From a virus, in IMG/VR virus record IMGVR_UViG_3300046007_000122, positions 1-24,671 of that record: a stretch of 24,671 nucleotides of DNA. One strand, 5' to 3'. Under the pieces are notes generated by a model. It saw nothing but the letters and a program-made list of their open reading frames with translations, ran no database searches and was not told the origin of the DNA. Made by a program: the position numbers and the translations under genes. Shown here piece by piece: positions 13,857-21,521 of the stretch. How positions within the stretch are numbered: the first letter of the stretch is position 1; every line of letters begins with the position of its first letter.

Positions 13857-14299
13857 TACTCTCTACTCCTCACTTTGGCGACAGCACTGGCAAGGTGTTC
13901 CCCAGCCCTTCCTTGGACAGTCTGATAGACGTAGTAGCCATCCCGTGTCCAGTTAGCACCACCAAATTCAACAGCTTTGTTGTGTGGCGATCTGTTATTG
14001 ATGTAGATTTTAGTAGCACCAGCAGGCAATGCAGCAATATCCGAGTAGAGTTGCTCAAGGGCTTCTACTTGTTTTGCCCCAGTATCTTGACCACGAGGCT
14101 TATTCTCAGAGGTTCTAGACCGACCAGCACCAGAAGTTGTGGTAATGCTGTGGGAAGTCACATACGCCCCAGTATCAACAGGCGATCTGGATACAAGGTC
14201 ACGAGCCATGTTGCCCAGAAACTCACTTCGAACTTCATCAAGTTTCTCTTCTACGGACCTGAGGATTTGAGTGACGCTTCTTTGTACATTTTGAGCCAT
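13856..14299 (-). CDS. HK97 gp10-like head-tail joining / tail completion protein
   Basis: The 147-residue protein has an N-terminal helix (VEEKLDEVRSEFLGNMARD) and the typical RSPVDTGAYVTSHSIT motif at ~38-53, in which D-T-G-x-x follows a strand of charged residues. The C-terminal part holds IYINNRSPHNKAVEFGG and a YYVYQTVQG region. This pattern is common to HK97 gp10-like tail completion (neck) proteins. Residues 58-75 (GRSRTSENKPRGQDTG) look flexible. The gene has ATG at 14299 right after the preceding stop, and overlaps the next gene by TAATG. Confidence 0.82.
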   Translation of the reverse strand: MAQNVQRSVTQILRSVEEKLDEVRSEFLGNMARDLVSRSPVDTGAYVTSHSITTTSGAGRSRTSENKPRGQDTGAKQVEALEQLYSDIAALPAGATKIYINNRSPHNKAVEFGGANWTRDGYYVYQTVQGRAGEHLASAVAKVRSRE

Positions 14300-14300
14300 G

Positions 14301-14687
14301 TTACTCCCTCACTTGTAGCAAGTAGCACATAGTCCCACTACCAGACTTAATCTCCATCACCTTGACAATGTTCACTGTGTCGCCAAGGCCAATGATCTGG
14401 TCTGTGGCATCAGGTTCAGGAGTGGCAGACCCATTGGTGAGTTTATTGTCGAGGACTACCCGACGATCACCACGAAGGATAGACTCTCCGTCAACCATGT
14501 CTGGCGTATAGTCGTAGAAATAGCCCCGTAGAGCGTAGTCTGTGTTTGTGGTGGTCACAGTACCCGTGGCATCACTATACGCACTGGCGGCTCTCTTTCG
14601 AAGCGTGAGGGCTATGCCATGCTCTCTAATCATCTGTCGCAGAGTGTAGGGGTCAAACGCCATTGGGTTCATCGGGGATGTAACCAT
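14301..14687 (-). CDS. Head-tail connector (stopper-like) protein
   Basis: About 128 residues. The region MAFDPYTLRQMIREHGIAL then TLRKRAASAYSDATG opens the protein; later come YALRGYFYDYTPDMVDGES and RRVVLDNKLTNG. A beta-rich protein with a T-x-R-x-x-x-x-x-Y-D start, a fixed position after the adaptor and before the gp10-like gene is what head-completion stoppers look like; this is position plus weak similarity. I chose ATG 14687 because GAGG lies six bases upstream; ATG 14672 and 14663 are possible. All starts overlap the upstream gene's end. Confidence 0.68.
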   Translation of the reverse strand: MVTSPMNPMAFDPYTLRQMIREHGIALTLRKRAASAYSDATGTVTTTNTDYALRGYFYDYTPDMVDGESILRGDRRVVLDNKLTNGSATPEPDATDQIIGLGDTVNIVKVMEIKSGSGTMCYLLQVRE

Positions 14688-15126
14688 CACCCGCCTCTAC
14701 GTTATCGAATTGTGTAATGCTGAAAGCAGGCTTGACACGATCCGGGTCTTGGTTAGCAACTTCCATCTGAGACGATGAATAACCACCACCAAAGACGCCA
14801 AGGGCTTTACCAGAAGTCTTCTTACCCTGTGCTTCAACCTGTGCAGCCAGTTGCTGATACTGTTGAGCGCGAGTAGAGTACTTGGCACTCAAAGCCCCAT
14901 CAAGGGTAGTGTCAACCATACGGCTGAACTTAGCAGCGATAGTACGGCAAACCCAAGCAGCAGCATAGTAGATGTTGTTATTAGCTTGAGCCAAGCCAAA
15001 TGTAATCTCTTCGTTCTGAACCAATTGGTCAGAAGTGTCTGTGTCACCAACAAGCAGACGGACGCTGTTTAGACGACCAGACGATGTGGTTGTATTCAAG
15101 TCAGCAGCGGAATAACTCCAAGCCAT
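14653..15126 (-). CDS. Head-tail adaptor-like connector protein
   Basis: The 157-residue product starts MAWSYSAADLNTTTSSG and has VRLLVGDTDTSDQLVQNEE at ~22-40, then a helical section NIYYAAAWVCRTIAAKFSR. The L-V-G-D-T-D-x-x-D-x-L-x-x-x-E-I signature and the following Tyr/Ala-rich helix are characteristic of phage head-tail adaptors that bind beneath the portal. The C-terminal ~50 residues (GYSSSQMEVANQDPDRVK) are probably disordered and may reach into a neighbouring ring. It is followed by the stopper-like gene, with overlap. Confidence 0.83.
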   Translation of the reverse strand: MAWSYSAADLNTTTSSGRLNSVRLLVGDTDTSDQLVQNEEITFGLAQANNNIYYAAAWVCRTIAAKFSRMVDTTLDGALSAKYSTRAQQYQQLAAQVEAQGKKTSGKALGVFGGGYSSSQMEVANQDPDRVKPAFSITQFDNVEAGDGYIPDEPNGV

Positions 15127-15141
15127 CTGGTCGCCCTCTTA

Positions 15142-15558
15142 TTATTCAAACAATTCCCTATGAGTATCACGCCAGAACTTAATCCTGCGAACTTGTGTCT
15201 CAACGTCCTTCGGGACTTTAGGGCATTTCTTTTCTCGAAACTCTTTTGCAGTTTTAGCTTTCTCCTGAAACCTCTCATTGAGTTTATCAATGTAAGAGTG
15301 GAGTTCTGCAAGGGTCATGCCGTCAAGGTTCTTGTTGAACACATCGGCAAGGACTTCTTTTTCATCTTCAGTATCATTAGGATCGTGATAGAAGAAGTCT
15401 TGATTGAACAGGGTGAGGATTTTCTGAGAACTTTCAGTACCCCTCCAATCGTAGTATTCTCCCCTCTCTCGCCACCTTTCACCAAGATGCACTCTTTGTT
15501 TGACATAGAGCCTTCTTGTAGGGTCGAAAGAGTGGGAGAGAAAATAAGTCGGGATCAT
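15142..15558 (-). CDS. Conserved phage protein of unknown function (138 aa)
   Basis: The product is very charged. It begins MIPTYFLSHSFDPTRRLYV, with an aromatic/basic region (RWRERGEYYDWRGTESSQ), an acidic part (HDPNDTEDEKEVLADVF), and a long helix (TLAELHSYIDKLNERFQEK then KTAKEFREKKCPKVPKD). It has no signal or membrane segment. It lies between the major capsid and adaptor genes, which suggests a head-associated or regulatory role, but I do not recognise a family. The start is preceded by GGGGAGAGAG, a strong site, three to five bases from ATG 15558. The base composition is A-rich compared with the adjacent capsid gene. Confidence 0.72.
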   Translation of the reverse strand: MIPTYFLSHSFDPTRRLYVKQRVHLGERWRERGEYYDWRGTESSQKILTLFNQDFFYHDPNDTEDEKEVLADVFNKNLDGMTLAELHSYIDKLNERFQEKAKTAKEFREKKCPKVPKDVETQVRRIKFWRDTHRELFE

Positions 15559-15577
15559 TCTCTCTCCCCTTTCTTAA

Positions 15578-16585
15578 TTAGGCGATAACGCTGTCGATGA
15601 CTGCACCGAGGTCAGCCGAAACAACCTTGTGGTCGTAGGCCAAGTTGGCTTCCAGCACTTCGGCAACACCGTCGATAGCCAGATAGTCGCCACGATACGA
15701 CTTGATCGTGATGCCGTGGCCCGAAGCATTTTCCAGATCGTCCCAAGTGAAGGTGTAACCAGCCGAGGGGATCATCAGGCCCGAAGAACGCGGACGGTAG
15801 TAGAAAGCAGCCAGCTTGCCACCAATGAAAGCGTTCGATTCGGTCAGACCTTCGGCAGCGGTGTTCTTCACCGTCTCCATGACCATGAATTCTTCCACAC
15901 CGAAGATTTCAGCCAGTTTGGCATCCGTCACCAGAGCGGTGTTCGTCACGGTAGCGCCACCATTCAGGCGGGCAAGGATCGTGGGGTGGTTGACCAGAAT
16001 GTCACGAACTTCTTTACCGACAACCATGACGTTGGGCTTGAAGCCGCCCGACTTGAGTTGCACGGTACGCATGATGTTGGTAACGTCTTGGATCGGGGTC
16101 GAGGTCGAGTAGTTCGACCACTGGATGACCTGAACCGAAGAGGGCGACGAAGCAACGCCATCCCAGTCCGTACCCCAGACACCGCCCTTGAAGTAGGTAT
16201 CAGCCCACTTGATTTCGCGGTCAATCAGGAGTTGGTGGGTCAGCATCTGAGCGCCAGCAGCGCGGACATCCAGTGCTGCATCTTCGTTAGCCAGCGTCTC
16301 GAAGTCAAAGTCGGTTGCCAGCGAGAACACGTCAGCCGAGTAGGTGTCCTGCGACAGCGTCATGCCTACACGGGGAGCCTGAGTGCGCGGAGCGCGGGCC
16401 TGCACCTGACCAGTGCGATTGAAGTCGGCACGGTTGTAGATGTAGTACTTGTCAGTCTTCTTCGACACGCCAACTTTCGGGAACACACGGTCAGCAATAA
16501 AGCCATTAGCGTCTTGCAGGAAAGCAATCGTCAGGTTGGTAAGCGGTGCGTCAATATGAACGCTGCTAGGGGTCAACATAGCCAT
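15578..16585 (-). CDS. Major capsid protein (HK97-fold)
   Basis: The 335-residue protein resembles phage major capsid proteins: an N-terminus with TNLTIAFLQDANGFIADRV and FPKVGVSKKTDKYYIY, then the axial helix region (DVRAAGAQMLTHQLLIDRE) with WADTYFKGGVWGTDWDG, a peptide with PNVMVVGKEVRDILVNHP, and IFGVEEFMVMETVKN toward the C-terminus. The gene order protease-scaffold-decoration-capsid supports it. Codon use is strongly biased (many C-ending codons, GC-rich), unlike the adjacent 138-residue gene, consistent with high expression. An AAAGGA site precedes the ATG. The N-terminus gives no clear cleavage site, so processing by the prohead protease is uncertain. Confidence 0.93.
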   Translation of the reverse strand: MAMLTPSSVHIDAPLTNLTIAFLQDANGFIADRVFPKVGVSKKTDKYYIYNRADFNRTGQVQARAPRTQAPRVGMTLSQDTYSADVFSLATDFDFETLANEDAALDVRAAGAQMLTHQLLIDREIKWADTYFKGGVWGTDWDGVASSPSSVQVIQWSNYSTSTPIQDVTNIMRTVQLKSGGFKPNVMVVGKEVRDILVNHPTILARLNGGATVTNTALVTDAKLAEIFGVEEFMVMETVKNTAAEGLTESNAFIGGKLAAFYYRPRSSGLMIPSAGYTFTWDDLENASGHGITIKSYRGDYLAIDGVAEVLEANLAYDHKVVSADLGAVIDSVIA

Positions 16586-16620
16586 TTTTGGTAATCCTTT
16601 ATTAAACTATTCAGATGCTA

Positions 16621-16995
16621 TTAGGTGGAGGGAACAGCGGTTTCAGCACGCGACAGTTCGACCGTGATGATCTGATTGTCAACGCCAGCTTCAAGAGCAT
16701 AGCCGAGGATCACGTCGCCAGCACCAGCAGCAACAGCTTCACCAGCCGAGTCCGAAGCAACAGCAGCGCCACGAGTGATGTTGCCAGCAGCCTTAACAGT
16801 CACACGACCATCGTAAGCAACCGTAACAGCCTGACCAGCGCCAGTGGCAGCGTTCAGAGCCACACCACAAGCACGAGCGCCATCGCCGCAGGGATCAATT
16901 TGACCGTCCGAAGCGGGGCCAGCAACAAAGGTGAATTGAGAGATGACAGCGCCCGAAATGGAGGTGCGGGTCTGCATGTTTTCCGTAAATGCCAT
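16621..16995 (-). CDS. Capsid decoration / stabilisation protein (DUF2190-like)
   Basis: The 124-residue protein is Ala/Gly/Val-rich and probably all beta. The patterns VAYDGRVTVKAAGNITRGA and GEAVAAGAGDVILGYALEA are those of DUF2190 and related trimeric decoration proteins that bind outside the mature head. The N-terminus (MAFTENMQTRTSISGAVIS) is short. It is encoded between scaffold and capsid, the usual place for a decoration protein, and has the same strong codon bias as the capsid gene. The ATG has AAAGGAG a short distance upstream. Two cysteines, at about 36 and 43, are unusual for such proteins and might form a disulfide. Confidence 0.85.
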   Translation of the reverse strand: MAFTENMQTRTSISGAVISQFTFVAGPASDGQIDPCGDGARACGVALNAATGAGQAVTVAYDGRVTVKAAGNITRGAAVASDSAGEAVAAGAGDVILGYALEAGVDNQIITVELSRAETAVPST

Positions 16996-17009
16996 AATAG
17001 AGGCTCCTT

Positions 17010-17828
17010 TTACTTTTTGTAGGTTTCAAGCACGAGGGCGCGACCCTGTGCGGTTTTGATGACAGCAGCATACGCTTTGTGGAAGTCTTTCTCTTTCTTC
17101 TCGTCCTGATAAGCCTTCACGATATCGTTTAGCTTCTCAGTCGGAGATTTCAGATCATTAGCTGCATCAGTTTTGCCGACTTCTTCATAGATGCCTGCAA
17201 AGGCAGCGTCAGCGGAACGAAGGAGTGCAAGCAGTTCTTCGTCTTGCCCAATCGACTTCAACAGTTTACCACGCTCATCAGCAGTTCCCTTGAAATTGGG
17301 GAGAACCTCATCGGCGCGTTTACGGAGTTCTTCGACTTCGAGAGCCTTTTGAACATCTTCTAGTTTTTTCAGGATCGGTGCGGGGATAGCCGACTTGGCA
17401 ATCATCTCACCTTCAACTTCGATCATCTCTTCGGCAGGCTTTGCCTTCTCGACAGCAGCTACTTCAAGATCAGCGACTTTGCCTTTGAGAGTTTCGATCT
17501 CTTCCAGAAGCATCTTGTTGACTTCTTCAAGTTCAAGGGCTTCATTCTTCCAAGACTTACGAGCAGGCTTCTTTTCGCCCATCATGTCGTCTTCCATCAT
17601 TTCTTCTTCGTCGTCTTCCATGTCGTCCATCTTGTCGGACTTCATTTCTTCCATGTAACCCTTTTCGGTTTCAGTCTCTTCAACCGTGTCGAGTTTTTCG
17701 ACTTCTTCGTTTTCCATGTGTTCCCCTTCCGGGCTGCGCTTGAACAGTGCGACCTTAGCGAGTGGGTCATCGCCCATATCGACCAAGGAAACCTCTTCAA
17801 GTTCCAAGTTTACGAGTTCGGTGGGCAT
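17010..17828 (-). CDS. Capsid scaffold-like protein, probable C-terminal half of a split protease-scaffold
   Basis: The 272-residue product begins MPTELVNLELEEVSLVDMG, then DDPLAKVALFKRS. In many XkdF-like prohead proteases a very similar E-x-S-L-V-D-x-G...A-x-V-x-x-x-K-R segment follows the FSIGG active-site strand inside one protein. The rest looks like a scaffold: an extremely acidic, Met-rich region (~55-85, MDDMEDDEEEMMEDDMMG), a long coiled coil (ELEEVNKMLLEEIETLKGK) and a mostly helical C-terminus. Scaffolds organise coat protein assembly and are removed by the protease. The ATG has AAGGAG eight bases upstream, inside the HNH gene, and overlaps that gene's stop (TAATG). Confidence 0.82.
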   Translation of the reverse strand: MPTELVNLELEEVSLVDMGDDPLAKVALFKRSPEGEHMENEEVEKLDTVEETETEKGYMEEMKSDKMDDMEDDEEEMMEDDMMGEKKPARKSWKNEALELEEVNKMLLEEIETLKGKVADLEVAAVEKAKPAEEMIEVEGEMIAKSAIPAPILKKLEDVQKALEVEELRKRADEVLPNFKGTADERGKLLKSIGQDEELLALLRSADAAFAGIYEEVGKTDAANDLKSPTEKLNDIVKAYQDEKKEKDFHKAYAAVIKTAQGRALVLETYKK

Positions 17829-18325
17829 TACACCATCTCCTTCAAAGTTAATCTGTTACCCTTAGACATGTTCAAGTCCGCAGGAAGAATTTGTAAGTTC
17901 CACGGGACATGTAAACCACAAACGTCTTTGCCATTTAGAGGGACTATGTGGTCAACTTGATAATTTTCACCCGTGATTGCCCTCAAATCCCTAGCAAGCC
18001 AATAGATTTGTTCAATCTCTTTGCTGTAGCCAGACAGAGTTGCGCGTCTTTGTTTTGACCTTCTGGCAGAATTATAAGACAAAACTTTGTCGTAGTTAGA
18101 TGCAATCCAATTTTTGGAGGCTGCTAACTTTTTGGGACGATTATTTTTCGCCCAAGTTTTGTTATACTCTCTCATTTCGTCTTTTCTGTTGGCTCTTTGG
18201 AGCTTTTGTGAAACAGAGTCACAAACTTTGCAATGTGACCTAACCCCAAACTTACCCTGTTTACTTTTACTAAACTGGTAAATTGGTTTTTCGACAGAAC
18301 ATTTATTGCAAGTTTTAGTCTGCAT
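17828..18325 (-). CDS. Free-standing HNH homing endonuclease
   Basis: The 165-residue product starts at ATG 18325 (MQTKTCNKCSVEKPIYQFS), overlapping the end of the protease gene by 11 nt; a longer frame upstream is an artefact. A putative zinc-binding unit is formed by C6, C9, C32 and C35. The middle is basic (NRPKKLAASKNWIASNYDK and ARRSKQRRATLSGYSKE), suitable for DNA contact. The C-terminal HNH motif is YQVDHIVPLNGKDVCGLHV then PWNLQILPADLNMSKGNR, with D125, H126, N143 and N152 as likely metal-site residues. Such phage enzymes cut intronless alleles and promote their own spread. Here it is packed into the head operon by overlaps at both ends. Codon use is A/T-richer than its neighbours, consistent with a later arrival. 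Confidence 0.93.
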   Translation of the reverse strand: MQTKTCNKCSVEKPIYQFSKSKQGKFGVRSHCKVCDSVSQKLQRANRKDEMREYNKTWAKNNRPKKLAASKNWIASNYDKVLSYNSARRSKQRRATLSGYSKEIEQIYWLARDLRAITGENYQVDHIVPLNGKDVCGLHVPWNLQILPADLNMSKGNRLTLKEMV

Positions 18326-19442
18326 TTTCACTAAACTCTTTAAGAGCGCGGCCACCAATACTAAACGCAGCCAGTTTACCGCTTTTAACATCTTGCCACA
18401 CTTGGTCATCGTAGACCTTGATAGCGACTAGCCAGCCTTCGCGGTCAGACTGGATACCCAATGCCTTGGCAATCTCGTTAGTCAAGGGCATGGAATGGAC
18501 AACTTCCCCGATCTTACCACCACTGTGCATAGCCTTGGCGGTTCTCATGGAAAGCATAAAATTGGTTGCAGCCTTTGCGATCTGGTCAGGGCGAATAAAC
18601 TCTTCGCTGTGATCTAGGCTGATTTCACCGTTGACAGTTGAGACGTAAGCCCAACCAAAGGCAAGACGCTCTTCATCAAGTTGCTTGACGATCTGACCTT
18701 CAACGGAAACTTTGGTCAACTCTGAGACAGAGGTTCCGCTTTCCCACATGCGACAAGACCAGTAACGGGCTGAGGTTTTATCGGTGGCCGTGTCACAAGA
18801 ATGGCGGGAACGGAAGTTAGCACGAGCATCTGGATCGTCCCTTCGGATTTCCATGTTTGGGTCGCCAAAGGTGACTTTCTTTACTTTGTCACCATCTTTG
18901 ACGTAGACACCAAACTTCTTGGTGGAGCCAGCCGGGAGACGGAAAGGCTTGTCAAGTTCGACTTCTCGACCCTGATGCACAGCTTTTTCCACAGTCTTAG
19001 AGGCCATCGGATGATTTTCTGGCAACAGGTCTGTGTCATGCTTCCCAGAGCGGAACTTGCCATTTCGGATAGCCCGAAGGAAGTTGTTGACACGGGCCAT
19101 AGCCCACTGTTCAGGGGAAGTGACGTTAGGGCGGACACTCTGAGGGTTAGTGCGATAAGCACCGACACCACGATCATAAACTTGGCGAAGGGTTTCAGCA
19201 GTAACTCTGCCTTTGTCGCCATACTTTTCGTTGTGTTCTGTGGCCTTCTGACGAAGTGTGTCCATATTGACTTTTTCGACAGCCTGTTTAGCCTGTGACC
19301 ACGCACCAGCAAAAGCACGGCTTTCAGTCATACCGTCTTCGGTCATCATAGAGTTGAAGACGTTACGGAAGACTGATTGCTGATGTGCAGACAGTTTACC
19401 ACGAACTGCTTTCGGGAGGTCTTCATTGCTACTGTACGGCAT
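18315..19442 (-). CDS. Prohead protease, XkdF-like, with N-terminal ChaB domain
   Basis: The 375-residue protein has three parts. Residues 1-55 are ChaB-like (MPYSSNEDLPKAVRGKLSA, then SRAFAGAWSQAK). A middle section has a helical module at 81-140 (VYDRGVGAYRTNP, ARVNNFLRAIRNGKFRSGK) and a Cys-containing region at ~165-234 (FRLPAGSTKKFGVYVKDG; C206, C230). The C-terminal ~120 residues form the XkdF/S78-like protease (AFGWAYVSTVNGEISLDHSEE to GKLAAFSIGGRALKEFSEN). By analogy with S78 proteases the catalytic pair is probably H278 and S361. The protein ends just 14 residues after Ser361, which is short, because an HNH gene follows directly. The likely job is to cleave scaffold and coat during maturation. 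The start overlaps the upstream gene. Confidence 0.85.
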   Translation of the reverse strand: MPYSSNEDLPKAVRGKLSAHQQSVFRNVFNSMMTEDGMTESRAFAGAWSQAKQAVEKVNMDTLRQKATEHNEKYGDKGRVTAETLRQVYDRGVGAYRTNPQSVRPNVTSPEQWAMARVNNFLRAIRNGKFRSGKHDTDLLPENHPMASKTVEKAVHQGREVELDKPFRLPAGSTKKFGVYVKDGDKVKKVTFGDPNMEIRRDDPDARANFRSRHSCDTATDKTSARYWSCRMWESGTSVSELTKVSVEGQIVKQLDEERLAFGWAYVSTVNGEISLDHSEEFIRPDQIAKAATNFMLSMRTAKAMHSGGKIGEVVHSMPLTNEIAKALGIQSDREGWLVAIKVYDDQVWQDVKSGKLAAFSIGGRALKEFSENAD

Positions 19443-20157
19443 TGTTCCTCACCAAAATCATAGTAAAGTTTGTGGTAACTCGTGTGTTGTTAGTTTCAAC
19501 CTGAGCGGCTTGTACATCAAGGTCTGTCTTTTCAGGCATTGCAACAGGGGCGTAGAAGTCGTACCTGTAAGTGTTTTCGTAGACTTCGCCAATATGAGCA
19601 ATACGGAAACCTTGACCAAACGGTCGAATAAAGAAACGAACCTGAGCGTCTTCACCCTTCTGGACACTAAAGTTGCCAGTGATGATGTAAGCTGTATATC
19701 CAGCAGGTACTGTGTAAATGCCGTTAAGGGTTTGACCAATACCATTTTGGATAAGTCCAATAGTGTTTCCGTTGGCAGTAAGCGTGACATTCCCAGCGTT
19801 GTTAGATGCACCGTTCTTATAGACAGCAGAGTTTACACGCTTAAACTGCACAGTGCCTGTGGTGGGAGTAAGACCGCGACAATCAATCTCTTCTGTAATT
19901 GGGTTGAAGTCTGCATCTAGACCACTTACCACAACAGACCCTGTGTCGGAGGCAGATGCAGAGACGACTGTGACGACCCTCACAGAGTCCCAGACGGACC
20001 AAGGGTACAATCCCCCAGCCGCCCAGACAGTCTCGTCACCACCAGAGTCAACGTCTGCATTATACCCAGTGACATTGACAACAGAGTAGCCATCAAACTG
20101 ACCTTGAGCGATGGAGAAGTAACTATCCCTAAGAGTGAGGTGTCCCCAATCAGCCAT
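19429..20157 (-). CDS. Virion structural protein, unknown (242 aa)
   Basis: The product starts MADWGHLTLRDSYFSIAQG at ATG 20157, which overlaps the portal stop by 8 nt and has AAGGA eight bases upstream. It is nearly all beta, rich in Gly, Thr and Val: GGDETVWAAGGLYPWS, then VSASASDTGSVVVSG, NGIGQTLNGIYTVPAGYTAY and a conserved-looking C-terminal part (RFFIRPFGQGFRIAHIGEV, PEKTDLDVQAAQVETNNTR). Similar C-termini occur in many environmental phages as virion proteins, but the role is undefined. The place between portal and protease suggests a head fiber or head vertex protein. No enzymatic motif is visible. Confidence 0.7.
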   Translation of the reverse strand: MADWGHLTLRDSYFSIAQGQFDGYSVVNVTGYNADVDSGGDETVWAAGGLYPWSVWDSVRVVTVVSASASDTGSVVVSGLDADFNPITEEIDCRGLTPTTGTVQFKRVNSAVYKNGASNNAGNVTLTANGNTIGLIQNGIGQTLNGIYTVPAGYTAYIITGNFSVQKGEDAQVRFFIRPFGQGFRIAHIGEVYENTYRYDFYAPVAMPEKTDLDVQAAQVETNNTRVTTNFTMILVRNNAVQ

Positions 20158-21496
20158 CTGTAGCATCCTTCACAGGTTTGTTAAGTTTTGCTTCATACTT
20201 GGAACTATCGAAATCAATCTCAGCAATTGACATAAGGTCAGTGACAACCTCAGTCTGATCTTGAAGTTCAATACCAGCGCCATTGATGTTACGCAGGAAG
20301 GAAGCAATTTCACGAAGATCGTGGGGAGCAACATCACCAGCAACAAGTTTAGGCATGGTGGACCAATCAAGGCCGTTCAACTGCCACAGACGTTCAACAA
20401 GTTGCTTATTCAGGACATCTACAATCGTGTTGATGTAGCTTTCGAGGCTTCTGAGGAAGAGGTCAGTCTTAGTCTTTGACAGAGCGTAAGAACCGCTGCC
20501 ACTACCAAGCATAAGAAACTCAGCCATAAGGCTACGAGCAATATCATGCTGGTAACGCTTAACAACAGGATCAATGTCGATGGAGCGAGAGCCATTTGCG
20601 GTAATCAACTCCACGTCCATGAGACGTTGGTTAGTAGGTTTGCCATCAGCATCTACATACAGGTCTGAGGGAAGAAGGGCATAGCCTTGTTCGTTGTTCT
20701 TGAGGTCACGAAGGATACGCTCAAATTGGGTACGAAGTGCAGCCTGATCGGCAGTAGCATCTGCACTCAGATACTCCGCAGGCATACGGCCAACAGGCAC
20801 CCCATGAAGTTCTCGCTCAATAGCAATAGCTTCATATCCCTGAATCTTGTTGAGGTAAGTGTAAGAAACATAAGCGTTGCGAAGAACGGAGCGACCAGAG
20901 GGATCATTGTTGAGGCTCGTTGTGCGATAATACAGGGATTTTTCGACAGGGATCATCTTAGGGGGCTTGCCCCAAACAGCCTCTTGGTACATACCAAGAA
21001 TTTCACCAGTGCTTTGGTCAACTTGGAAAGTCTCTACAGTCCAAGGTGCGCGGATAGCAATCTTCTTTACACCGATACGACCATCTTCATGCTTAGAGTT
21101 TTTCTTAGGGGAGCGGGCATCACCAGCACGGACCTTGTAGATAACCTCGAACCACGAAAAGCCATAGGTCAGGTACGACAGGGCTTCTGAGATATGATCG
21201 TCAAGGCTGTGGTCCATGTCTTCAATGACAGATTTGAGGAAGACTGCACCTTCTTTAGCAGCTTCGCTGTCATCAGCAGGGACCACATCAACTTTGACAT
21301 CACGAAGGGTCTGTTCCACAGCATACATGATCGAACCGACAATCGCGTTGTTATCACGCATTTCCCGGTATTTTTGGATCGCCTTTTTGCCTTTGAGTTC
21401 TTGAAGAAACTCGTCAGCACGAATATCACCCGTGTAGGTGTTCTTACCATAAACGCCGAGTTCAATTTTAGCGGCGGTTTCTGAGAGTTTCTTCAT
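20150..21496 (-). CDS. Portal protein (DUF935, Mu gp29-like)
   Basis: The 448-residue protein has features of DUF935 portals: an N-terminal YREMRDNNAIVGSIMYAVE region (~44-62), DHISEALSYLTYGFSWFEV at ~99-117, RAPWTVETFQVDQSTGEIL, and a wing/stem section (SVLRNAYVSYTYLNKIQGY, IAIERELHGVPVGRMPAEY). The C-terminal half has DVELITANGSRSIDIDPVV, then RYQHDIARSLMAEFLMLGS, typical of the stem and clip. Portals form the 12-fold ring through which DNA is packaged by terminase. The gene lies downstream of terminase and upstream of the protease as expected. The size fits a complete portal without the fused head-morphogenesis domain found in some relatives. Confidence 0.93.
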   Translation of the reverse strand: MKKLSETAAKIELGVYGKNTYTGDIRADEFLQELKGKKAIQKYREMRDNNAIVGSIMYAVEQTLRDVKVDVVPADDSEAAKEGAVFLKSVIEDMDHSLDDHISEALSYLTYGFSWFEVIYKVRAGDARSPKKNSKHEDGRIGVKKIAIRAPWTVETFQVDQSTGEILGMYQEAVWGKPPKMIPVEKSLYYRTTSLNNDPSGRSVLRNAYVSYTYLNKIQGYEAIAIERELHGVPVGRMPAEYLSADATADQAALRTQFERILRDLKNNEQGYALLPSDLYVDADGKPTNQRLMDVELITANGSRSIDIDPVVKRYQHDIARSLMAEFLMLGSGSGSYALSKTKTDLFLRSLESYINTIVDVLNKQLVERLWQLNGLDWSTMPKLVAGDVAPHDLREIASFLRNINGAGIELQDQTEVVTDLMSIAEIDFDSSKYEAKLNKPVKDATDG

Positions 21497-21521
21497 TGTA
21501 AATACTCTTCTTTAGACAGGA

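Noticed and set aside
15629-16594. 321-codon open frame on the + strand opposite the capsid gene
   Set aside because: Antisense shadow of the strongly codon-biased major capsid gene; no ribosome site and no family resemblance.
17828-18325. Group I intron or intein carrying the HNH endonuclease
   Set aside because: The insertion is filled by the HNH coding sequence with overlaps at both ends, leaving no space for intron RNA; no intein splicing residues or continuous flanking frame are present.
18326-18409. N-terminal extension of the HNH protein
   Set aside because: It reads through the protease gene's active-site region in another frame; the zinc motif begins right after ATG 18325.
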